Shown in pieces: positions 18,832 through 28,200 of a DNA stretch of 64,000 nucleotides. The notes below the pieces were generated by a model that made no database searches, was not told the DNA's origin, and saw only the letters and a list, made by a program, of their open reading frames with translations. The translations under genes and the position numbers were made by a program. Where the stretch lies: NCBI GenBank assembly GCA_013141115.1, contig JABFRP010000003.1:372001-436000 (forward strand), read 5' to 3'. How positions within the stretch are numbered: the stretch's first letter is position 1; the number at the start of each line of letters is the position of its first letter. This DNA is from Ferruginibacter sp. Its GTDB lineage: Bacteria; Bacteroidota; Bacteroidia; Chitinophagales; Chitinophagaceae.

Positions 18832-19920
18832 TCAATCAGGAAATAAAGTCTTGTCGATATTTGGGATGATACGCAATGCGTTTTTATAATAAATTTTTTT
18901 CAGAATAGCATCAGGCAATCCCATACCATACATGGCCCAGTAAGCATGATACTTTTTATGGTAAGGAAAATATTCATCCGTTGATTCTAATACCCTGAAA
19001 TAAGTTAAGTATTCTGCCGGCACCCAACTATCCTTTCCAAAAAGTATCCTGTCCTGGTATTTTGTAAAAAATTGATTCGCCGTTTTGGGTTGCCTGCCTA
19101 ACTCAGCGATGATGGCGCCAAACTCCACCACTACATTTGGCATTGCATCCAGCAGCCTGCCCAGTTTACCAAGATCATTGGGGAACCAGCCAAAGTGAGC
19201 TGCAATAAATGTTGTGGAAGGGTGTTTTTTAAACATCCGGTGTTGTTCAGCAATCAATGTATCCCAGGGGGCCGGATCATTATCTTGTCTTTTACGGCCG
19301 GCGTGGGTAGCCAGTTCCAGCCATCTTTCATTATTGGCATCCATAGGCTGCCAGAAAGGTTTTGGATCAGCAGTGTGTATCAATACAGGTATCTTTAATT
19401 CGCCGGCCTTTTTCCATATGGCATCCAGCCGGGGATCATCCACTGTAACTCTTTTTCCATTGATATCCTTAACTGAAAAGCCAAGGCTTTTATATATTTT
19501 TAAACCATTAGCTCCGTTTTTAACATCTTCTTCCAGTTGAGCAGCCGCCTTTTCTCCCCATCCGCTTTCTCCCACATTTTTAAAATCAATATTTGCAAAA
19601 ACAATAAATCGGTTTGGATAATTTGCTTTTACATTGGCCATAGATTTTTTTAATGTTTCTCCGCTTTGTCCGCTAAGGTTCACCATTACTTTCATATTCA
19701 TTTTATCCATGTCGGTAATTAATGTACCCAGGTCCATTGTGGGCATGCCGTACTGGTGATTATGTACATCAATAAATGGATATTTTGCTTTGAGAATGGG
19801 CTGGCCCGGCACCACCAATGTTGAGGGCGGATTATAGGTTTCAAAATCCATCTTTGCTGTGGATTGCGAAGAGCAGTATAAGGAACTCAACACAGCAATA
19901 GCTACAAATAATTTTTTCAT
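18832..19920 (-). CDS. Secreted amidohydrolase (TIM-barrel metal hydrolase)
   Basis: 362 residues with a signal peptide (MKKLFVAIAVLSSLYCSSQ). The fold is amidohydrolase-2 (PF04909), related to ACMSD-type decarboxylases and hydrolases. Metal ligands are expected in FIDVHNHQYG near residue 50, in LIHTADP, in AAHFGW, and in the C-terminal LFGKDSW aspartate. All four blocks are present and in the usual order, so the enzyme is probably active. The substrate is unknown; export suggests an extracytoplasmic small molecule. It is a single gene between the two cassette copies and is not itself part of the repeat. Confidence 0.87.
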   Translation of the reverse strand: MKKLFVAIAVLSSLYCSSQSTAKMDFETYNPPSTLVVPGQPILKAKYPFIDVHNHQYGMPTMDLGTLITDMDKMNMKVMVNLSGQSGETLKKSMANVKANYPNRFIVFANIDFKNVGESGWGEKAAAQLEEDVKNGANGLKIYKSLGFSVKDINGKRVTVDDPRLDAIWKKAGELKIPVLIHTADPKPFWQPMDANNERWLELATHAGRKRQDNDPAPWDTLIAEQHRMFKKHPSTTFIAAHFGWFPNDLGKLGRLLDAMPNVVVEFGAIIAELGRQPKTANQFFTKYQDRILFGKDSWVPAEYLTYFRVLESTDEYFPYHKKYHAYWAMYGMGLPDAILKKIYYKNALRIIPNIDKTLFPD

Positions 19921-20037
19921 AGCTTGAAATTACGCTTTTGCTGATAATAAAAAATTCCTTTCCTCCGTGGTGGCTGTACAGCGCTTGCCTTCCACGCCGT
20001 TGTTGTTCCGCACCAATCTCCACTTCATTCGTCGCAT

Positions 20038-21161
20038 ACTGGCGCAGGTATTCAACCGAAGGCAGGTCACCTGTGTCTATCAGTTCAAACGATACTGAGC
20101 GCAGTCGAAGTATAACCGCAGCATACACTGCAACAAAATAATACAGCTTTGCATCAGCACCTGTTGCACTGATGGCATTGAGGGAATGTTACCAGGAAAA
20201 GATGGGCAAAACAACTATTCTTATTGCTCCGTTAACTTACCCGAAAGATTGATAATAGTAGTGCCGTTTGAAAAAGGTACGTTACAAAACGTAGCAGATA
20301 ATTTACCATTTACATGGCTTACAAAAAGATCTTTATCGGGGTGGCAGTGAAAAAACTGACCGCCATACACAAAGCTTAAAGACACCCATAAATACGGATC
20401 GGTCTGGCCGAAAATAATTGAATTTTTCGTGGTATAAATCCCATCTAATGGTTCTATATTACCGTTGTTAGAATTAAACAGCACTCTGAAATCGGTAGGG
20501 TAACCGATGCTTGATGAGCCATACAATACTTTGCCGTTAAAGGTGGGATCAAAATTTTTGATAACACTGGAAAAACTGGTGTTGGGGATGGCGCTACCTG
20601 TTAGTGTATTATTGGTAGCTGTGCAGGGCGCTGTGCCTTGCCTCAATTTCATATCGATGAAAATGCTATCGTAAATAGTTTCGTTACATTCCGTATTGCT
20701 TTTAGAACAGTAATACCAGCCACGATCTAAATAACCGGCATTGTTTACAGTAATGGTGTTATCGAATGCACCGCTAAAATTACCCGGACCCGACCAGTGG
20801 AACAGATCATTACCAGAAACCCTGTTTGCAGTTAATGTAAAAGATTCACCCACGGTGGGAGTAGTGTTAGTAGCTGTAAGTTGAATATCAGATGAACAAT
20901 TGTTTTCTTTTTTGCAGCCGGAAAAAATAAAAGCCAGGGCAATAACCAGTAACAGGTTGAGTTTCATAAATACGTTTTTATGCAGGCAAATATAGTGCAG
21001 CTACAGCAGTAAAATGCAGCGCTGTAATAATTGAAATAATAAGTCAGCAGGCTACAGCTAAAATACAAAAGACCCTCGCCCTCGCCCTATCACTATTAAA
21101 TATAAAGTAGCAACTGCAAAATCCTGTTGCGTTGATTTTTTAATTATTTATCTACTGGCGC
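20038..21161. repeat. Complete copy of an ACTGGCGC-bounded cassette
   Basis: The segment begins ACTGGCGCAGGTATTC (20038) and ends TTTATCTACTGGCGC (21161), and contains the lipoprotein gene 20221-20967. The same start and end sequences frame the shortened copy at 18383-18724. Its left flank also holds CTGAGCGCAGTCGAAG at 20095-20110, found near the 31.0-kb hairpin as well. No transposase is inside, so if it moves it does so in trans or by recombination. The ends are direct, not inverted, repeats. Bases 20968-21293 hold no other gene that I can see. Confidence 0.6.
20221..20967 (-). CDS. Lipoprotein with an Ig-like N-terminal domain
   Basis: 248 residues. The N-terminus MKLNLLLVIALAFIFSGCKKE is a lipoprotein signal with lipobox FSGC. 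Residues about 30-105 look like an immunoglobulin/PKD-type sandwich (TPTVGESFTLTANRV, LFHWSGPGNF, GWYYCSKSNTEC) like those used by T9SS-era surface proteins. The C-terminal 130 residues, with FNGKVLYGSSS and SFVYGGQFFHCHPDKD, have no family I know. It is probably attached to the outer membrane. It lies inside the duplicated cassette, and the remnant copy retains its C-terminal codons. Confidence 0.78.
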   Translation of the reverse strand: MKLNLLLVIALAFIFSGCKKENNCSSDIQLTATNTTPTVGESFTLTANRVSGNDLFHWSGPGNFSGAFDNTITVNNAGYLDRGWYYCSKSNTECNETIYDSIFIDMKLRQGTAPCTATNNTLTGSAIPNTSFSSVIKNFDPTFNGKVLYGSSSIGYPTDFRVLFNSNNGNIEPLDGIYTTKNSIIFGQTDPYLWVSLSFVYGGQFFHCHPDKDLFVSHVNGKLSATFCNVPFSNGTTIINLSGKLTEQ

Positions 21162-21271
21162 TTCCTTTTTTCAATTATATAACCCAACAACAGTTTAAAA
21201 CCGTAAGGTGATTTTTATAATAATTAATACTTTTTACACCTGGTTTTTACCACAGTTGAAGTTTTTTTTTA

Positions 21272-21279
21272 TATTTTTG
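21272..21279 (+). promoter_or_regulatory. Possible -7 promoter box for the CHU_C protein gene
   Basis: TATTTTTG (21272-21279) fits TAnnTTTG and lies 14 nt before the ATG, after a T-tract. A TTG at 21256-21258 is closer (13 nt) than usual, so this is only tentative. Confidence 0.35.
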
Positions 21280-21293
21280 TCTTAACTGCCGTT

Positions 21294-24200
21294 ATGAAAA
21301 AACTGCTTATTCTAACCCTGGCCCTTTTTTATTTTAGTGTTGCTTTTGCTGATACTTTTATAGTAACCTCTAATGCCGATAGCGGACCCGGTACTTTACG
21401 TGAAGCTATTACGATGGCAAATGCCAATGGCAACAATGTGGTTGATAATATTAATTTTAATATTACAGATGTTTCAATAACTGGCCGAACAATTACCTTG
21501 TTAACTTCTTTTCCGGATCTTACTTCCAATATAATTATTGATGCCAGCACACAACCCGGAGTAAAAATAGGTGTTAGCGATAGTAAAATCCGGATCACCA
21601 ATCCTATCGGTGTGGGAGTAGATTTTGTATTCAGGGTAATTGGTAACGGGAATATTGAATTTTATGGTTTTCACTTTGATAAAATTAATTCAACTTTTAA
21701 TGTTTCAAGCGCCACCGCTATACAACTGCATAGTGTTTATAATATTAAAGTAGGCGCAGCGGGTAAAGGCAATTATTTTACAAGGCTGGCTGCGGCTATT
21801 CAAAATACTTTTTTACCAGCGCCGGGTAAAGGAATGGTTAACGGTCTTTCTTTTAAAGCCAATATTGTAAACCTGGCAGAAGATGGTACTGCAATTATGC
21901 CCCAGAGTTTTGCAATGGCTATTAATTTGATGAATGTAAAAAACCTTGAGATTGGAGGCGACCAGCCCGGTGAAGGAAATTACATGAGCAGTATAATTGA
22001 ATACATGGTTGTTGTAGCAATGGATACTTTAGCACACATGAATTTTGGCTATGCAAAAATTTTAAATAATAAATTAGGTTGCAATTATACTGAAACCGCC
22101 GGCTTAAGCTGCGGTTGCATCTACCTGCAAAATTCAGAGTATTACGGTTATACCGATACTACCAATATTACAGTAAAAGGCAACACCTACAATGCCCTTT
22201 CATATGCTTTTTCCAGCAATATGCAAACCTTTATTAAAATTTCAGGAAAAAAAGGCTTTATCGATATTAAGGCCAATCGCATTGGTGTGACAGGAAATTC
22301 AAATGCCGTTTATTTTTCTATAATATCAACTGCTATATCAATTGGTAGTTGTGAGAACGGTATCATAGGCGGAGATAATGCAGCAGACACTAATATTATT
22401 GCAGGAGCCAACTACGCTGCCATTGGCCTGGGAAATAACAAAAATATCAGGGTAACAAAAAATTCATTGTTTTGTAATAGTCAGGGTATTGCTGCTTTCT
22501 CAACACATGTTACCATACCCAAAACTAAAATTTTTACAATCACTGATTATTTTGTTCAGGGCACTACCACAGCTAACAGTACCGTGGAAGTGTTTTTGAC
22601 AAAGGTTTGCAGTGGCTGCAAAAACGGCAAAACCTACCTGGGTAATTGTACAGCTGATGCTACAGGAAACTGGTCGTTTACCTCGCCGTTGTTGTTAGAC
22701 GGTGCCGTTACTGCTACAGGCACATCAGTGCAGGGAGCTACCGGAGAATTTGCGACACCTGAATATGAAATGATCAATTTTACCACAAAATCACCTACCT
22801 GCGGTCAAAACAACGGCTTTATACACGGGATGCATTTTGTATCAGGTACAAAATATTACTGGCTGAAATTAAACAATAATCAAACCGATACTATTTTTTC
22901 GGAAAATGTAGACAATGCCGGCCCCGGCAGTTATAAATTTGTGGTGGAGCAAGGTGCTTATTGTTCAGCCACCTATTCGGTTTACCTGTATGATAATTCA
23001 CCAAAAATATACTCGCAATACAGCGCCATCGTCCATCCTTCCTGTGGCTTAAATAATGGCCGGATATACAATCATTCTGCAACGGGTTCGTACAATAAAA
23101 TTATATGGAAAGATGGGGCTGGTAATGTAGCAGGTAATACGCTGGATCTGTTAAATGCCGGGCCGGGACAATATAAACTTATTATACTGGATACTACTTA
23201 CGGCTGCGGCGACTCTACAATATTTTACAGCCTCGTTAACCAGGCTGGGCCATCACTCAATACCAGCAATGTACAAGTTACCTCCGCCTCCTGTAGTAAC
23301 AATAATGGATCTGTTACAGGTATTACGGCTTTAAATGTAACCGGTATTGCCTTTATACAATGGGTAGATTCTTTAAACAGGCCAGTAAGTAATACGATCG
23401 ATTTGTTAAATATTGGTGCCGGAAAATACCGGCTTAAATTTAAAGATGGTAGTAGTTGTGATACTCTCATCACTACTTTTTATGTTGTGGCTGGTACAGG
23501 GCTTATAAATATTGATGTTAACCAAAAACTAATTACAGCCAGTAAATGTATTTTAAATACAGGAAGCATTACGCAAATAAAGGTTACCGGCGGAGAAACA
23601 TTTACGTGGACCAATACATCTACCAATACGGTAGTTGCAAATACAATTGATGTTTACAATCTTGCCCCGGGTAATTATATATTGTCTGTTAGTAACCACT
23701 TTGGTTGTGCGCTTTCATCGCCTGCAATATCAGTTTCCAATACTGTTTTTGTGCCTGTGGCGGTAACTGCACATAACCTGCAACATGCATTTTGCGCTTT
23801 GGATAATGGCGCCATCAGGGCAGAGAATTTTAGCAATACAGCAACCTTGTACAACTTCCGATGGATGGATAGTGTATCTGCACAATCTATTGGAAATGGC
23901 ATTGCAATCAGTAACCTTAAAGCTGGAACGTATTTGCTTTTTGCAACAGACAGCAATGGTTGCGAAAAAAAGATATTTAGTGCAACAGTTAAAAATCTTC
24001 CTTTACCTGTTTTCGACTACACAAACCTACAGCTACGGGATGATCGCTGTGATCTTGGTACTGGCAGCATTTCCAATATTGCTGTTACTAATTTAACCGG
24101 CCCTTCAATTTATACGTGGTATAATCAAAATAATGTTGCTGTAGGAAGTGGTATTAATCTTCAAAACATAGCTGCAGGTACCTATACACTTAAAGTAACT

Positions 24201-24785
24201 GATGCCGGCGTTTGTAATCTGCAGTCTGCGCCCTTTACGGTGGTAAATAACAATACGGTATTGCCTGCTCCGTTGTATGATAACCTGGTGGTGCCAAGAT
24301 ATGCGTCAGCCAGCCTGCTTATTAAAGGCGCCGTTACAGGAAATTATCTTTTACTGCCCACAGCTAATGCCAGTACAGCACTGCAGCAAAATAGCAGCGG
24401 CAATTTTACAGTTGCTGCCATAAACAGCGATACGGTGTTTTATGTTAAACAAGTTAATGGAACCTGTTACAGCCCAACCGTTGCCGTTACTATTAAGGTA
24501 GTGGATAAATCTTACTTTGCAATACCAAATGCATTTACTCCAAATGGAGATGGTAAAAATGACCAGTTGAATGTGAGAATAAACGGTTACATCAATTTGG
24601 TATATTTTAAAGTATACAACAAATGGGGCGAACAGGTGTTTGAAACAAGAGATTTTGCTACCGGATGGGATGGCAGGTATAAAGGAGCATTGCAAAATAC
24701 CGGTAGCTACATCTGGATTGCAGAAGGGAAGGATTTTAATGGTAACCTTATAAATGACAGGGGCATGTTTACTTTAATAAGATAG
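21294..24785 (+). CDS. T9SS type B cargo: beta-helix plus SprB-like repeats
   Basis: 1163 residues with a signal peptide (MKKLLILTLALFYFSVAFA). The N-terminal 400 residues start with SNADSGPGTLREAI, the CSLREA-like beginning of a right-handed beta-helix. From about 480 to 1000 there are roughly six repeats of 80-95 residues, each ending in a loop such as NAGPGQYKL, NIGAGKYRL, NLAPGNYIL or NIAAGTYTL; this is the SprB-like adhesin pattern. The C-terminus from about 1075 (NAFTPNGDGKND through KWGEQVFET to GMFTLIR) is the CHU_C gliding-motility-associated domain that targets proteins to the T9SS type B route. It is probably a large cell-surface adhesin. It is a single gene. Confidence 0.9.
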   Translation: MKKLLILTLALFYFSVAFADTFIVTSNADSGPGTLREAITMANANGNNVVDNINFNITDVSITGRTITLLTSFPDLTSNIIIDASTQPGVKIGVSDSKIRITNPIGVGVDFVFRVIGNGNIEFYGFHFDKINSTFNVSSATAIQLHSVYNIKVGAAGKGNYFTRLAAAIQNTFLPAPGKGMVNGLSFKANIVNLAEDGTAIMPQSFAMAINLMNVKNLEIGGDQPGEGNYMSSIIEYMVVVAMDTLAHMNFGYAKILNNKLGCNYTETAGLSCGCIYLQNSEYYGYTDTTNITVKGNTYNALSYAFSSNMQTFIKISGKKGFIDIKANRIGVTGNSNAVYFSIISTAISIGSCENGIIGGDNAADTNIIAGANYAAIGLGNNKNIRVTKNSLFCNSQGIAAFSTHVTIPKTKIFTITDYFVQGTTTANSTVEVFLTKVCSGCKNGKTYLGNCTADATGNWSFTSPLLLDGAVTATGTSVQGATGEFATPEYEMINFTTKSPTCGQNNGFIHGMHFVSGTKYYWLKLNNNQTDTIFSENVDNAGPGSYKFVVEQGAYCSATYSVYLYDNSPKIYSQYSAIVHPSCGLNNGRIYNHSATGSYNKIIWKDGAGNVAGNTLDLLNAGPGQYKLIILDTTYGCGDSTIFYSLVNQAGPSLNTSNVQVTSASCSNNNGSVTGITALNVTGIAFIQWVDSLNRPVSNTIDLLNIGAGKYRLKFKDGSSCDTLITTFYVVAGTGLINIDVNQKLITASKCILNTGSITQIKVTGGETFTWTNTSTNTVVANTIDVYNLAPGNYILSVSNHFGCALSSPAISVSNTVFVPVAVTAHNLQHAFCALDNGAIRAENFSNTATLYNFRWMDSVSAQSIGNGIAISNLKAGTYLLFATDSNGCEKKIFSATVKNLPLPVFDYTNLQLRDDRCDLGTGSISNIAVTNLTGPSIYTWYNQNNVAVGSGINLQNIAAGTYTLKVTDAGVCNLQSAPFTVVNNNTVLPAPLYDNLVVPRYASASLLIKGAVTGNYLLLPTANASTALQQNSSGNFTVAAINSDTVFYVKQVNGTCYSPTVAVTIKVVDKSYFAIPNAFTPNGDGKNDQLNVRINGYINLVYFKVYNKWGEQVFETRDFATGWDGRYKGALQNTGSYIWIAEGKDFNGNLINDRGMFTLIR

Positions 24786-24808
24786 GGCCGGGGTTTAAGC
24801 CCCACGAT

Positions 24809-24845
24809 CGGTTAAATGTAAAGGAGTAATTGCGCAACCCCGCTG
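24809..24845. repeat. 37-bp interspersed repeat, copy 1
   Basis: CGGTTAAATGTAAAGGAGTA and the following 17 bases match 32881-32917 with five substitutions. Both end in ACCCCGCTG. A separate GAGCGGGGTTTTACGTTTAA piece, close to the opposite arm of copy 2, lies near 24936. The rest of the 24786-25234 gap shows no gene, tRNA or clear promoter. Confidence 0.7.
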
Positions 24846-25234
24846 TAGCGACGTCTTTAAATTACTATGCAGCCACCTGTAGTGTTTTCAAAATAGGTAA
24901 CTTATTCATGCAGGCGCTTCTCCGGAGCGGGGTTTTACGTTTAATTTATTGTTGTATGAGGTGAAAATTCCGCTGAAACAGAACTTTTTAAAGCAGCTAA
25001 ACATTACAATAAAAGTGCAAAGCACCAGATAACGCCTGGGGACAATAGTTAACACTAACCTGATTGCTTTTTATAATCACTTTATTAAATGATATTGAAG
25101 AAAAAATATGCCATATGGTTTTATTTAATTAATCATTGATATCTTTGATACATCCACATAAAAGATCATCACAATTAAGCATTCCTTGTATCCTTTTTCA
25201 TATCGTGGTATCTTATTGCCAAAATTAATTACAT

Positions 25235-28200
25235 ATGCCCTGTTTTAAAGCCAGCACCAAAATTCTATTGTTTATATTACTGATGTGCTCTTTTGAAAGT
25301 TTGCGGGCACAGGTTATTTTTGGTGAAGATTTTGAAAGTACTTTTCCTCCTGCAAACTGGACCTTGTTCAATTATTCCAGCAGTAACCCCTGGGAGCAGG
25401 GCGCTGCCGGTACCGGGCTTAATGGCTCCCGTTCAATGGCCCAGTATACTACAGATGTAAACTCAGATGCCTGGATATATACCCGGGGAGTAACATTAAC
25501 TTCCGGGATCAATTATAAACTTTCGTACTGGTATAAAATCTCGCCTTTGCAAGTGATTGGTAAACTTAAAGTAGTACTTACTAACGGTGTGCCGCCAACT
25601 AACACAACCACCACTACGGTTTTACATGACCTTAGTTTTATCAACAATACGGTATACCAGCAGGGCAACGATGTATTCACTGTTCCTGTATCCGGCATTT
25701 ACTACATAGGCTTCAACGCCTATACAAGCCCCAATCAATATGCGTTGCATGTGGATAGTATTGTGTTGCAGCAAACTTCCGGTGCCACCTGCAGCGGTAC
25801 GCCCCCGGTAGGCACGCCAACTGCGGTGAGTACCATTTGCCCCGACTCCAGCTTTGTATTAAGCATGACAGGAATTGTTGCGGGTGCAGGTGTGGGGTAT
25901 CAATGGCAGGTGTCGGATGCAGGACAAAATAATTTTGTAAATATTCCCGGTGGCACTTCCGAAAAATTTACCACTACTCAAAAAATAAATAAAGATTACA
26001 GGTGCATTGCTACCTGTTCGTTTACCGGTTTGTCTTCCACATCAAATATAATATCAGTTACTTCACCTGCTGTTTGTTATTGTGCACCCTACGGAAGTAA
26101 TTGCACGCAAGCTGCAATACAAAATGTTACGTTTGGCGGCATAAATAATTCCTCCGGCTGCGGTTCGCCTACCGGGTACTCTAATTACGCAACTACTGTT
26201 GCTGCGGCCACCGTTGCGGCTGGTGCCACAGTACCCATTGCAGTTACCGTTGGCAACGGGCAGCAGCAATATCTTACAGTCGGTATAGATTTTAATAAGA
26301 ACGGCAGCTTTGATGCCGGGGAAGTATATTCAGTAGGTAACGGAATCGGGCAAACTATTTTCGGTACTATAGCCATTCCGGCAACAGCCCCGGCTGGTAT
26401 TACAAGGATGCGGTTAAGGATAGCAAATAATTATTACAGCCCGGACAATTGTGTATTGTTTGGAAATGGAGAGGTGGAAGATTACAGCGTTAATATCACC
26501 CCCTATATTTGTACGGGTACACCTGTACCGGGTTTTATGACCGGGCCTTCTTATGTTTGCAGCGGCACAGCATTCACGCTGAATGTGGCAGGTACTTTTA
26601 CAGGCAATGTCGTACAATGGGAATCTTCACCTGCAGGGGCTAACAACTTTACCGCCATACCCGGTGCCAACACACAAAGCCTGACCACTTCACAAACCAG
26701 TTCTAATGACTACAGGTGCAGGATATCCTGCGTAGCAAGCGGAACAACGGCAGTTTCTACGGTAAGAGCAGTTACCACACCAGTGTTATGCTATTGCCTC
26801 ATATCGAATGGTTGTATTAATTCAAGCTACAATATTACCAATGTTGCTTTTGCAGGTATCAATAATTCTTCCACCTGCCTAACAACGGGTGATTATACCA
26901 GCACTGTTGCGCCAGCCACAGTTAATGCGGGTGCCAGCACCCCCATAACTGTTACAGTAGCAGGGGGAACTAATTCAAGTGCAGTGGCAGTATGGATAGA
27001 CTATAATAAAAACGGCAGTTTTGAGGCTGCAGAATTTACAGCAGTGGGAACATATGCTGCGGCTGCTTCTTTTACTGCCAGTGTATTCATTGCATCTAAT
27101 GCATTGCCCGGCAATACCAGGATGAGGGTAATGAGAAGGGTGGGCAGCCCACTAACAGGTACCGATGCCTGCAATGCTTTTGCCGGCGATATTGAAGATT
27201 ATACGGTAAACATAGTTGCCGCACCTATTGCCATTTACTTTACACCGTTTAAAGATACCCTGTACAACAGCACCATTACCATAAGAGCCAGAATAGTGCA
27301 AAAGGATGTGGGTATAAATATTACCAATCCCCTGCAACCAAAGCTATGGGGCAAAAGACAGGGTACAACCGTATGGAAATCTTTTGATGGCCAGTTGGCA
27401 AGTGGAACATCTAATGATGGCAACTGGGATTTTGCCGTTAACCAGGAAGTGCTTGGATTAAGAAGAAACGGCTGCGATTCGGTACAATTTTATTTTGTAG
27501 CGCAGGATCTGAACGCTCCACCCAATATTGGTTACCTGCCCGAAACAGGTGCAGCGCACAGCAATGTTAATACACCGGTTACCCCGCCTGCAATACCTTT
27601 TGGATACCGGCTTAAACCAAGAATGAAAGACACTATTTATGTAAGTTCGGGGGATTGCAGGTACCGCAGTTTAACTGCTGCCAACGGCTTGTTCCAGGAT
27701 ATTAAAACGAAGAGGCTGGAGGGAAATCTTACTATTTTAATCGAGAGCGATATTACAGAAGACGGATCGCATGAATTGAATAAGTACGGTATCAATGGGT
27801 TCACTGTAAAGATCAGGCCAGCAAGCAACAGCCTTAAAACGATTGGTGGCAATGCTTTTTACGGGCTTATACAACTGGATAATGTGAAGAACGTGTTGAT
27901 AGACGGCAGTTTCAATGGTACTGGCAGGTATTTAAAATTTGATAATCAGGAAACCAGTTCGATGCTGACTGATTCTATAAATGTATTGGTCATTAGAAAC
28001 TCTTGCGATAGTATCACTATACGCAATTCAATATTTCAGCACAAGTCATATTTAATTTCACCTGCCACAGCCGGTGAAACCACGCTGTTGCTGAAGAACA
28101 GTAATAAAAATATTTTTATACTCAATAACTATTTTACCAATAACGGTACCAGCTTCCCGGAAAGGCATATAGCAAGTGCAGGCGCAAATAATAATGTAAC

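Noticed and set aside
21066..21095. CCCTCGCCCTCGCCCTATC looks like a short tandem repeat or CRISPR-like start.
   Set aside because: Only two to three short units, no spacer pattern and no cas gene.
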